Below, one piece after another: positions 1 through 8,363 of a stretch of DNA of 33,469 nucleotides. Under the pieces are notes generated by a model that was not told the DNA's origin, searched no databases, and saw nothing but the letters and a program-made list of their open reading frames with translations. Source of the stretch: Actinomycetota bacterium (lineage in GTDB: Bacteria; Actinomycetota; CADDZG01; WHSQ01); contig JAENWQ010000004.1 of NCBI GenBank assembly GCA_016649855.1, positions 1 to 33,469 on the forward strand. The letters run 5' to 3'. The position numbers were made by a program, and so were the translations under genes. The first letter of the stretch is position 1. Each line of letters begins with the position of its first letter.

Positions 1-213
1 AAGAGCACTCGGTTCGCCCTCGCGCCGGACCTTGCCGCCCTCCATGATTACACCGTGCGACGCGACCTTGAAGCCGAGCCGCACGTTCTGCTCCACGAGG
101 AGGATCGTCCGCTGCTGCTCCGCGAACAGCCGGATCAGGTCCCACACCTGCGTCACCGCCTTCGGGTCCAGACCGAGGGAGGGCTCGTCCATCCCTCCTG
201 GTGGGACCTCCAT
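1..213 (-). pseudogene. 5'-truncated LivF-like ABC transporter ATP-binding fragment (runs off the window edge)
   Basis: Reverse-strand translation [72 protein letters not shown]. Walker B/D-loop ([10 protein letters not shown]) and H-loop region present; Walker A and signature motif absent; in-frame TGA upstream near 250-252. Confidence 0.7.
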
Positions 214-240
214 CCTAACTGCAATCGATTGCATGTTAGG
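214..240. promoter_or_regulatory. Imperfect 27-bp palindrome with perfect 14-bp core TGCAATCGATTGCA (220-233), LacI/GalR-type operator-like
   Basis: CCTAAC-TGCAATCGATTGCA-T-GTTAGG; core fits the TGNAANCGNTTNCA operator pattern. Confidence 0.55.
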
Positions 241-361
241 TTGCCAACGCGGTCACGTCAATGCCAAGTGCTCGACAAGCTTGGGACCATTTGATTGGTA
301 CCAGCCTGAAGGAAATCCAGCGGCGGGCTCAAACCGACGGATTTCCGCGCAGGTCTACTGG

Positions 362-1111
362 CTACGACGCGACCTCCAGCGCGTGGGTGAACACCGCGTC
401 CAGCATGTCGGGGGTCAGTTTTCCCGTGAAGGTGTTCTGCTGGCTGACGTGGTAGCTGCCGATCAGCGTGAAGCTCTCGAGCTTCGCCTCGGCACCGTGT
501 CCGAAGCGCGGCTTGGGACGTGGACGGCTTCTTCCGTGGAGCGGGAGCGACCGGGAGCAGAGGTCGAGGTCCGCGCGCAGCGCCTCGTCCCACGCGAACG
601 AACCAAGAGCGACGACGACCCGGAGACTTTCGAGCAGCGCGAGGTCGGTGACCATGTAGGGATGGCAGCGGTCCCTCTCCTCCGGGGTCGGCTTGTTGGC
701 CGGCGGGGCGCAGCGCACCGGAGCGGTGATGTAAACGCCGTCAAGGGCGAGGCCGTCGCCCCGGTGCTCCGAGGTCGGCTGGTTGGCGAGGCCCAGGCGG
801 TGGAGCGATGCGTAGAGGAAGTCGCCGGACCGGTCCCCCGTGAACATCCTGCCAGTGCGATTCGCACCGTGCGCGGCCGGAGCCAGCCCCACGATCGCGA
901 TCGTCGCGGCGGGGTCCCCGAAACCCGGTACCGGCCGCCCCCAGTACTCCTGGTCGGCGAACGATGCCCGTTTCTCTCTCGCGACCAACTCGCGCCACGC
1001 CACCAACCGGGGACATGCGCGGCACTCGATCACGATCTCGGCCAGCTCCTCGAGTGAGGACGCGACCAGGGGTGCCTGTGCGCGCGCATCTATGTCATCG
1101 TTGCGGGCCAT
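362..1111 (-). CDS. Uracil-DNA glycosylase, type 5 (UdgB-like)
   Basis: 249 aa; [76 protein letters not shown] motifs; Fe-S cysteine pattern. Confidence 0.93.
   Translation of the reverse strand: MARNDDIDARAQAPLVASSLEELAEIVIECRACPRLVAWRELVAREKRASFADQEYWGRPVPGFGDPAATIAIVGLAPAAHGANRTGRMFTGDRSGDFLYASLHRLGLANQPTSEHRGDGLALDGVYITAPVRCAPPANKPTPEERDRCHPYMVTDLALLESLRVVVALGSFAWDEALRADLDLCSRSLPLHGRSRPRPKPRFGHGAEAKLESFTLIGSYHVSQQNTFTGKLTPDMLDAVFTHALEVAS
536..564. repeat. 29-nt interspersed repeat, copy A (inside UDG gene)
   Basis: GTGGAGCGGGAGCGACCGGGAGCAGAGGT; 28/29 identical to 1442-1470. Confidence 0.85.
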
Positions 1112-1141
1112 GACTGAGACACTAACGACCGCCGCGGGCCA

Positions 1142-1909
1142 ATGAGGGGCCTGGGAACACTGATCAACCTCGCCACGGTCGCCTTTGGCGGCAGCTTGGG
1201 TCTCTTCGTAGGTGACCGCCTCCCCGAGAGGATGCGAGTCACGATCATGCAGGGGCTCGGCCTCGTGACGCTCGCGGTCGGCATCACCGGATTGGAACCG
1301 CTCTACGACGCCGACCTCGGACTACGGCGCTTCATCATCCTGATCGGAGCGATCATCGCCGGGGGCTTGCTCGGAGAAGCCCTCCGGCTCGAGGATCGTC
1401 TCGAGAGATTCGGGAACCGCATCCGCAAACGCTTCGGGGTAGTGGAGCGGGAGCGACCGGGAGCAAAGGTGGATCCTCACGCCCATCACCTCCCCGACCA
1501 TTCGAGCTTCGTCGAGGGCTTCGTGGTCGCCTCGACCGTCTTCTGCGTCGGGCCCTTGACGATCCTGGGTGGGATCGAAGACGGCCTCGGTGACAGCATC
1601 CGGTTGTTGGCGATCAAGAGCTCGCTCGACGGCTTCGCCGCGCTCGGCTTCGCGTCGGTCTATGGGATCGGAGTGCTGGCCTCGCTCGCGGTCATCCTCG
1701 TCTACCAGGGCGGCATCACGCTCGCGGCGACGCTCGTCGAGCCGCTCATGACCACCGAGGTCATCGCGCAACTCGGGGCGGTCGGGAGCTTGTTGGTGCT
1801 GGGGATCGCCCTCCGGCTGCTCGAGATCAAGCAGATCCGGGTGGTCAACCTGCTCCCGGCCCTCGTCCTCGGCCCCCTGGCCGCAGGAATCGTGGAGGCG
1901 ATCTTCTGA
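1142..1909 (+). CDS. DUF554 (YqgA-like) membrane protein
   Basis: 255 aa hydrophobic protein: [27 protein letters not shown]..., [27 protein letters not shown]. Confidence 0.88.
   Translation: MRGLGTLINLATVAFGGSLGLFVGDRLPERMRVTIMQGLGLVTLAVGITGLEPLYDADLGLRRFIILIGAIIAGGLLGEALRLEDRLERFGNRIRKRFGVVERERPGAKVDPHAHHLPDHSSFVEGFVVASTVFCVGPLTILGGIEDGLGDSIRLLAIKSSLDGFAALGFASVYGIGVLASLAVILVYQGGITLAATLVEPLMTTEVIAQLGAVGSLLVLGIALRLLEIKQIRVVNLLPALVLGPLAAGIVEAIF
1442..1470. repeat. 29-nt interspersed repeat, copy B (inside DUF554 gene)
   Basis: GTGGAGCGGGAGCGACCGGGAGCAAAGGT; one mismatch to copy A; encodes [10 protein letters not shown] in a linker. Confidence 0.85.
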
Positions 1910-1913
1910 ACGC

Positions 1914-2330
1914 TCAGGGCGCAGTGACGGTGAACTGCCCGAGCATCTGGGCCTCAGGGTGGTACTTGCAGAAGAAGATGTAGGTCTTGCCGACCTCGAG
2001 CAGGTCGGTAAGCGGCGGCCCGATCGAGTACTCCTCCCCCGTCTTGAGGTCGACGTCGATATGCGCCTCGACGAGCGTCACGTTGTGGAGGTTAGAGCCT
2101 TGGTTCTTGATCACCAGGGACCGGTCGCCCGCCAATTGGACGTCGTCCTCAGGGTGGACGTCGTGGAAGTGATCGTTGACCGCAACCGAGACGTAGGGAC
2201 CCGTGGTCGGCTGAAGGATCGTCCTGCTGCCGCCGGGCTCCTCCTCGGATGAGCCACAGGCGCCCACCGTGCCCAGGAGGAACGTCGCGGCGATGGCCGC
2301 CATGGGCTTCCAGGGACGACTACAGAACAT
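1914..2330 (-). CDS. Cupredoxin-like lipoprotein (start could be 2300 or 2330)
   Basis: Signal peptide with lipobox ([11 protein letters not shown]); type 1 copper ligand pattern NLHNV ... [11 protein letters not shown]. Confidence 0.8.
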   Translation of the reverse strand: MFCSRPWKPMAAIAATFLLGTVGACGSSEEEPGGSRTILQPTTGPYVSVAVNDHFHDVHPEDDVQLAGDRSLVIKNQGSNLHNVTLVEAHIDVDLKTGEEYSIGPPLTDLLEVGKTYIFFCKYHPEAQMLGQFTVTAP

Positions 2331-3063
2331 GCGACAGGAACGACTTCGTCCGCTCGTCCTGGGGGGCGTCGAAGATCTCACGCGGCTTGCCGTCCTCCAC
2401 GATCCTTCCTCCGTCGGTGAAGATCAGGCGCGTCCCCACCTCGCGAGCAAAACCCATCTCGTGCGTCACCACCACCATCGTCATACCTTCTTCGGCAAGG
2501 CGGATCATCGCGTCGAGGACCTCCTTGACCAACTCGGGATCGAGGGCCGAGGTCACCTCGTCGAACAGCATCAGCTTCGGCCGCATGGCAAGAGCCCGGG
2601 CGATGGCGATCCGCTGCTGTTGTCCGCCGGATAGTTGTGACGGATAGGCATCCGCCTTCTCCGGCAGTCCCATGTGCTCGAGTTCCTCCATCGCGATCTC
2701 GTCCGCTTCCTCCTCACTCTTCCCCAGCACCTTGCGGAGCGAGATCGTGATGTTCCTCCTGGCAGTCATGTGCGGGAACAGATTGAAGGACTGGAACACG
2801 ATCCCGATGTGGGTACGGACCTCGTTCACATCGGTTCGGATGTCGGTGATGTCCTTGCCGTCGAACAGCACCCGCCCCTCCGTCGGCTCCTCGAGGAGGT
2901 TGATGGTGCGAAGCAACGTCGATTTGCCCGAGCCCGAAGGACCGATGATCACAACAACGTTCTTGGGTTGGACCGTCAGATCGATCCCGTTGAGCACATG
3001 GTTCTGTCCGAACCACTTGTGGATCTTCTCGAGTTTCACCAGTGAACCATCAGGATTGGGCAT
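2320..3063 (-). CDS. Polar amino-acid ABC transporter ATP-binding protein (GlnQ/HisP family)
   Basis: 247 aa; [49 protein letters not shown]. Confidence 0.95.
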   Translation of the reverse strand: MPNPDGSLVKLEKIHKWFGQNHVLNGIDLTVQPKNVVVIIGPSGSGKSTLLRTINLLEEPTEGRVLFDGKDITDIRTDVNEVRTHIGIVFQSFNLFPHMTARRNITISLRKVLGKSEEEADEIAMEELEHMGLPEKADAYPSQLSGGQQQRIAIARALAMRPKLMLFDEVTSALDPELVKEVLDAMIRLAEEGMTMVVVTHEMGFAREVGTRLIFTDGGRIVEDGKPREIFDAPQDERTKSFLSHVL

Positions 3064-4226
3064 CAGACCCTCCCCGCCATACCAGAGCGTAGCCGCTCCT
3101 CCACGTAGTTAACGAGTCGGATGAGAGGCAGCGTTACTACCAGATATGCCACTGCCGTCGCTGTGAAGAACGTCGCGTTGAAGCTGGAGGCGTACCCCTG
3201 GCGGGCATAGCCGAAGATATCCAGCTGCTCCGCAGTGAGTCCAAGCACCACGATCAAAGCCGTGTCCTTGATAAGGATCACGAATTCGTTCATCAAGGGG
3301 GGGATGACGCGCCGAACGGCCTGGGGGACGATCGCGTACCGCATAGCCTGCAGGTAGGACATACCAAGACTCCGTGCTGCCTCCATCTGGCCCTTGTCGA
3401 TGGACTCGATGCCGGCCCGAAAGACCTCGGCGGCGTACGCGCCGGTATTCAAGACGAAAACGATCGTCGCGACCGTGAAAGTTTCAAGTCGGATGCCGAA
3501 CCCGAAAGACAAGAGGTAGAAGAAAAACGGCAACTGCCAGATCAGGGGGGTTCCCCGAAAGAAATTGATGTAGATGCGGGCCGGAGCCCGAACGACACGA
3601 TGTTGGGAGATGACCAGCACGGCCAGGACGAGTCCTACTCCGATCCCGCCCAGTTCTCCGACGAACGCTAGTTGCAGGGTGTTCTTGGCTCCACGGACGA
3701 ACCCGTCGAAGGAATCCTGGAGAAGAGCGAAGTTGAGGAAGTTCCTCGCGAAGTCGAACACATTGCCCGACCTGAACCACATGAGGAAGATCACCAGTAG
3801 GGCACTTTGAATGCCGAGGACGGCTCCCGAGATGCACTGATCCCGCATGCGCCGTGTGGGCATGCTTCGGTAGAAGATCAGGCCCGCGACCGCAGCCCCC
3901 AGGCCCACGACCAGCGCTACCCAGAAGAGGAAACTCTGCGTGGGCGAGATGACCGCTCGCACAACATTGCATACCCCCAGAGCTCCGTTAACGAGTTCCT
4001 CTCCACCGGCCAGCTTGATGGTCAGCTCCTGAACGCATCCCGGGGTCATCCCACCGGCGCCGCCCCATGCGTACACGAGCTGGACGATCAGGGTGCCCAC
4101 GGTGGCGATCAGTGTTGCCGCGATGCCGGCGATCAGGATCCCCGCCGGAAGAGGCGCTGTGCCTCCCCTCGTGTCGGGTCGGCCATCGCTGCGCTTAAGG
4201 GTGTCTGTTACGGATGCTCTAGACAA
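3063..4226 (-). CDS. Polar amino-acid ABC transporter permease with long N-terminal membrane extension
   Basis: 387 aa; C-terminal His/Glu/Gln permease domain ([65 protein letters not shown]). Confidence 0.92.
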   Translation of the reverse strand: MSRASVTDTLKRSDGRPDTRGGTAPLPAGILIAGIAATLIATVGTLIVQLVYAWGGAGGMTPGCVQELTIKLAGGEELVNGALGVCNVVRAVISPTQSFLFWVALVVGLGAAVAGLIFYRSMPTRRMRDQCISGAVLGIQSALLVIFLMWFRSGNVFDFARNFLNFALLQDSFDGFVRGAKNTLQLAFVGELGGIGVGLVLAVLVISQHRVVRAPARIYINFFRGTPLIWQLPFFFYLLSFGFGIRLETFTVATIVFVLNTGAYAAEVFRAGIESIDKGQMEAARSLGMSYLQAMRYAIVPQAVRRVIPPLMNEFVILIKDTALIVVLGLTAEQLDIFGYARQGYASSFNATFFTATAVAYLVVTLPLIRLVNYVEERLRSGMAGRV

Positions 4227-4254
4227 GCTCGTCTTCTTGCTGGTGAGAAGGAAA

Positions 4255-4281
4255 GGGGCGCCGGCTCGTTGCCGGCGCCCC
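4255..4281 (-). terminator. GC-rich hairpin between SBP and permease genes (attenuator or terminator)
   Basis: GGGGCGCCGGC-TCGTT-GCCGGCGCCCC, perfect 11-bp stem; followed on the minus strand by TTTCCTT. Confidence 0.7.
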
Positions 4282-4292
4282 TACTTTTAGGC

Positions 4293-5162
4293 TTAAGAAG
4301 CCGCGTACTCCTCGGGGACCGGAAGGTCCGGGAACCATTTGCTGAAGATCGCTGCGTAGGTACCGTCCGCGATGACCTCGGCCAGCGCCCCGTTGACTGC
4401 AGCAGTGAGTTCGGGGTTGTCCTTCGAGAAGGCCAGACCGTAGAGCTCGTCGGTGTCGATCGCCTGGACGACTTGAAGTCCAGGTCGCTCAGAGGCCTCC
4501 GCTATCGACGATCCCTCGTCGTTGATAACTCCGACGACGTTGCCGGCCTCAAGGTCGGTGAACGCGGCGGGAACTGCGTCGAATGACTTGATCTCGACCC
4601 CGTTGGGGGCGAGGTTCTCCTCGGCCCACGACTTGCCGGTCGTGCCCTTCTGCACCGCAACGACATCGCCCTCGCCGAGCTGATCGGTGGAAGTGATGTC
4701 CGGGGTCGCGTCGACGTTGACCGTGAATCCTTGTCGGGCGTTGAAGTAACCGTCCGAGAAATCGACGGCCTGGAGGCGCTCGTCCGTGATCGTCGAAGCC
4801 GCGGCCACCATGTCGAACTGCCCGGCCGCCACCGAAGTGAAGATGGTGTCGAAGTTCGCCGTGACCCACTCGACCTCGAGGCCGAGACGGCTGGCGATCT
4901 CTTCGGTCAGCTCAACATCGAAGCCCTGCTCGTCGCCGTCCTTTACGAACTCGAACGGTCGGTAGTCGAGGCACGAACCGACCTGGAGGATGCCCTCCTC
5001 GAGGGTGGAGAATTCGGGCGCCTCCGTCTCAGAGGGACTGCTTCCCGTGTCATCCGTCGGTTCGGTCTCGGTGGCGTCCTCGCCGCATGCGGCCGCCAGG
5101 ATCATCATCACCGCCAATAGCGTGAACAGCTTCAACCACCGGCTTCTCTTGGAACCCGTCAT
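4293..5162 (-). CDS. Amino-acid ABC transporter substrate-binding lipoprotein (SBP family 3)
   Basis: 289 aa; lipobox LAAAC; DYRPFEFVKDGDEQGFDVELTEEIASRLGLEVEWV...FDTIFTSVAAGQFDMVAA. Confidence 0.94.
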   Translation of the reverse strand: MTGSKRSRWLKLFTLLAVMMILAAACGEDATETEPTDDTGSSPSETEAPEFSTLEEGILQVGSCLDYRPFEFVKDGDEQGFDVELTEEIASRLGLEVEWVTANFDTIFTSVAAGQFDMVAAASTITDERLQAVDFSDGYFNARQGFTVNVDATPDITSTDQLGEGDVVAVQKGTTGKSWAEENLAPNGVEIKSFDAVPAAFTDLEAGNVVGVINDEGSSIAEASERPGLQVVQAIDTDELYGLAFSKDNPELTAAVNGALAEVIADGTYAAIFSKWFPDLPVPEEYAAS

Positions 5163-5204
5163 GCGTTCTCCCCCTGATGCGATAGCTCGGACTGCTGGAC
5201 CATA

Positions 5205-5239
5205 GCCGGAGAGAGGCCCCCCCGCCGACCTTCTCCGGC
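5205..5239. promoter_or_regulatory. Dyad in the SBP/AcnX divergent intergenic region
   Basis: GCCGGAGA (5205-5212) and TCTCCGGC (5232-5239), perfect 8-bp arms. Confidence 0.35.
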
Positions 5240-5347
5240 CATGCTACCTGCACCGCTTCGGATTCCCAAGGTAGTTGCTCCCTTTGTCGGATTCGCGACC
5301 CGGGCTTGGCCTCCGCTCCTGCGGGCACTCGACCGTAGACTCCCGCC

Positions 5348-6613
5348 GTGGCCGACCTACTTCTCACCAGCGATGACCGGGAGATGCTCGAAGGAGCGCG
5401 TGGTGAGGCAACGGCCCTCGCCATGCGCATCATCACCGAGATGGCGTCCCTGACGGGAGCGGCCCGGTTGATCGATATCACCTGCGCCCACATCGATTCG
5501 TGCCTCTTCCATGGGATCGCGGGACTCGATTTCGCCGAGAAGCTCGTCGCCGCCGGAGGGCAGGTGGCGGTGCCGACCACGCTCAACGTGACTTCTCTCG
5601 ACCTCCTCCACCCCAACCTCTACCGGGGAGACGAGGACACGCGCCTCCACGCCCGGCGCTTGATGGATGCCTACGTGGCCATGGGGTGCAAGGCGACCTG
5701 GACCTGCGCGCCCTATCAGCTGGCGGAGCGACCCTCGTTCGGCGAGCACATCGCATGGGCGGAATCGAATGCGATCGTCTTCGCCAACTCGGTCCTCGGG
5801 GCGAGGACCGATCGCTACGGCGACTTCATCGACATCTGTGCGGCGATCACGGGCCGAGCGCCCGAGGCCGGTCTCCATCTCGACGACAACCGGCGCGGGA
5901 CCGTCCTGTTCACGCTCTCCGGTGTGTCCGAGGCCCTCCTTCACGAGGACGTCCTCTACCCCGTGCTCGGCCACCTGATCGGGGCGGCGACGACCGGGGC
6001 CGAGGTTCCGGTGATCGACGGTCTGCCTTCGGGGGTCTCGGAGGACCGCCTCAAAGCGCTGGGCGCAGGGGCGGCCTCGTCGGGAGCGGTGGCTCTGTTC
6101 CACGCGGTCGGTTCGACGCCCGAGGCGCCGGATCTCGAGACCTCCCTCGGGGGCGGCGAACCCGAGCGAATGATCGAGGTCACTACGAACATGCTTAAGG
6201 GAGCGCGGGACGAGCTCAGCTCGACCGAGGACGGGCGCCTCGCCGCGGTGAGCCTTGGGACCCCGCACTTCTCGGTGGCCGAGTTCGAGGAGTTCCTCGC
6301 CCTCCTTCACGGCCGCGTCGCAGAGGGCGTGGATCTCTGGGTGTCCACCGGACGGGACGTGCTCGCCGAGATCGAGCGGCGGGGATGGCTCGCGCAGATC
6401 GAGGAGGCCGGGGTTCGGCTCGTCGTCGACACGTGCACCTACATCACCCCGATCCTGGAACCCAAAGAGGGAGTCGTGATGACGAACTCAGCCAAGTGGG
6501 CGTGGTACGCCCCCGGCAACATCGGGGTCGAGGTCGTCTTCGGGAGCCTGCGGGAGTGTGTCAGGTCGGCGACCCTGGGACGGGTGTGGCGTGACGGCGC
6601 GCTCTGGAGGTGA
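5348..6613 (+). CDS. Aconitase X catalytic (large) subunit
   Basis: GTG start; LTSDDREMLEGARGEATALAMRIITEMASLTGAARLIDITCAHIDSC, VPTTLNVTSLDLL, CAPYQ, VFANSVLGARTDRYGDFIDICAAITGRAPEAG, VDTCTYITPI, TNSAKWAWYAPGNIGVEVVFGSLRECVRSA. Confidence 0.92.
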   Translation: MADLLLTSDDREMLEGARGEATALAMRIITEMASLTGAARLIDITCAHIDSCLFHGIAGLDFAEKLVAAGGQVAVPTTLNVTSLDLLHPNLYRGDEDTRLHARRLMDAYVAMGCKATWTCAPYQLAERPSFGEHIAWAESNAIVFANSVLGARTDRYGDFIDICAAITGRAPEAGLHLDDNRRGTVLFTLSGVSEALLHEDVLYPVLGHLIGAATTGAEVPVIDGLPSGVSEDRLKALGAGAASSGAVALFHAVGSTPEAPDLETSLGGGEPERMIEVTTNMLKGARDELSSTEDGRLAAVSLGTPHFSVAEFEEFLALLHGRVAEGVDLWVSTGRDVLAEIERRGWLAQIEEAGVRLVVDTCTYITPILEPKEGVVMTNSAKWAWYAPGNIGVEVVFGSLRECVRSATLGRVWRDGALWR

Positions 6614-7013
6614 CCGGGGACTTCTCTCGGGGGACGCGAGAGGCGAGGTGGTGGTGCTCGATGCGCCGCTGTCGTTCTGGGGCGGCTTCAACGTCCACAC
6701 CGGAGAATTGAGCGACCCGCACCACCCTCAGGCGGGCGAGAGCCTCGCCGGGAAGATCCTCGTGATGCCCTCGGGCCGAGGGTCCAGCTCCAGCTCGAGC
6801 GTCCTGGCCGAGGCGATCAGGTTGGGCACGGCACCGATCGCGATCCTCCTGCTGGAGACCGATCCGATCGTGGTCCTGGGCGCGCTCGTGGCGCGCGAAC
6901 TCTATGGGGCAAGTGTTCCCGTCGCGAGGCTCTCGGCCGAGTCGTACGGGAAGTTGTCGAGTGGGGCCCGAGTCTCGGTCTCGGTATCCGGAGAAAGTGT
7001 TGCGATCAGTTGA
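6591..7013 (+). CDS. Aconitase X swivel (small) subunit
   Basis: VVLDAPLSFWGGFNVHTGELSDPHHPQAGESLAGKILVMPSGRGSSSSSSVLAEAIRLGTAPIAILL; overlaps end of the large subunit gene. GTG start at 6591 is likely; 6558 is an alternative. Confidence 0.9.
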   Translation: MTARSGGDRGLLSGDARGEVVVLDAPLSFWGGFNVHTGELSDPHHPQAGESLAGKILVMPSGRGSSSSSSVLAEAIRLGTAPIAILLLETDPIVVLGALVARELYGASVPVARLSAESYGKLSSGARVSVSVSGESVAIS

Positions 7014-8282
7014 GCGACGGCGGGTCGGAGCCGGGAGATCGGCCCAACAGCCGCAGGGCTTCGAAGATACGTGAGTAACCGGCGACCTCCGCCATGCTCG
7101 GTGGCTCCGGCGTTGCCGGGGCGGTAGTGGGATCGGGAAGCGGAGCCCGGCTTCGTAGCGCATGCCGCCCGGTTTGAACCACACCGGACGGTCGTGCTCG
7201 TCGAGCATCACGTTCCACCCGTACTCGTGCACGAGGTCGTGGTGGAAGCCGCACACCGCGATCAGGTTGTAGAGGTCGGTCGGGCCTTTGCGGGCGACCC
7301 ACCTGATGTGGTGGGGGACGAGGTAAGCCTTCATCTCGCATCCCGGGAAGGTGCAGCACCCTCCGTCGCGGTAGAGCACCTGGCGCCTCAACCAATGGGG
7401 GACGAGGCGGGAGGTATCCCCGATGCCCAGCGCGTTGCCCTCCTTGCTCTCCAGGACAACGCTCAAACGAGCATCACAGGAGAGGCGGTGGACGGTGGCG
7501 GGATCGAGCAGTGCGCTCCCGAAGGTGAAGCGCCGGTCATCACCTTCGAGCGCCTCGAGCGGGGCGTGGAGGACCATCGTGTGTGGGGCCTCACCGTTCG
7601 CCGTTCCGGTCACGAGCGTCACGAACGCATCGGCCCGGCGCTGGTCCATCTGCACCGACCCATCTAAAGAGTGCTCGGGGTGGTCCGGGAGCTCTTTGGC
7701 CAGCGCGTTGATCGCCTTCTCGACCAGTGCGCCGTGCTCGGGAGGGACCACCGCCTCGAAGTGGTAGCTGTCCTTGTCAAACGACAGCCAGCCCTTGAAA
7801 TAGCGGTCCCGGCGCAGCTGGGTCGCGTCCTCAATCTCTTTGTCGCGTTCCGCGGCCCGGTTCCTGATCCCTCCGACGGTCGTCTTCTTAGCCCACCTGA
7901 TGAGCCTCTCCTCGGTCTCGGGTGTGGCGAAGCGGGTCAGCTCGACGACCTTGTCGAGATGAAGCGAACCGTTGGCGAGCGCCGCGGCGATCCGAGGCAG
8001 GTTCTCGAGCGCCCGGGCGGAGGCAACCATCTTGTTGGTTCGGTAGCAGGACGTCCCGAGCACTGCGGCGAGATACTCGGTGGTGGTGCGACAGCCCTCG
8101 AGGCGGTGGAGCTCGGCCTTGTCGACCGAGCGGACCGTGGCCAGCAGCACCGAGTGCTCCCTGCCGATGCGCTCGACCGATCCTCGGAGGGCCGCCCGGA
8201 GATCCATGCGGTCGGCCACGATGGCCTCGCCGAGGACCGAGGGGTCGGTGGTTCTCACGAGCAATTCTGCTGCGATGACCAT
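7006..8282 (-). CDS. DUF222 / 13E12-repeat HNH endonuclease family protein, probably frameshifted near the 3' end
   Basis: LHLDKVVELTRFATPETEERLIRWAKKTT (DUF222), QVLYRDGGCCTFPGCEMKAYLVPHHIRWVARKGPTDLYNLIAVCGFHHDLVHEYGW (HNH). The 573-aa ORF runs antisense through the AcnX small subunit; the alternative frame stops at 7006. Confidence 0.88.
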
Positions 8283-8288
8283 CCTGCC

Positions 8289-8294
8289 ATACTA
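8289..8294 (-). promoter_or_regulatory. Putative -10 hexamer TAGTAT for the HNH gene, 6 nt from the ATG
   Basis: Minus strand: CGAACATATGTTCG-A-TAGTAT-GGCAGG-ATG. Confidence 0.5.
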
Positions 8295-8295
8295 T

Positions 8296-8309
8296 CGAAC
8301 ATATGTTCG
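8296..8309. promoter_or_regulatory. LexA/SOS-box-like perfect palindrome CGAACATATGTTCG
   Basis: Matches the Gram-positive/mycobacterial SOS box core CGAAC-N4-GTTCG, 13 bp upstream of the HNH start codon. Confidence 0.75.
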
Positions 8310-8337
8310 CTATGTCAAGTATTTCGAGCCAAGAAAC

Positions 8338-8359
8338 CCCCTGTACCCGGGGGCAGGGG
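8338..8359 (-). terminator. Hairpin downstream of the FAD oxidase gene
   Basis: Arms CCCCTG (8338-8343) and CAGGGG (8354-8359), followed on the minus strand by GTTTCTT; right after the 8364 stop. Confidence 0.5.
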
Positions 8360-8363
8360 CATA

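Noticed and set aside
32-1057. 341-aa plus-strand ORF (and other long antisense ORFs such as 3807-4586, 5357-6310, 7671-8684, 14774-15958)
   Set aside because: Antisense to genes with clear motifs; long because of high GC; compositions lack recognisable domains.
6778-6802. Serine-codon run in the AcnX small subunit resembling a microsatellite
   Set aside because: The GRGSSSSSS stretch matches the expected Ser-rich active-site motif of the swivel domain.
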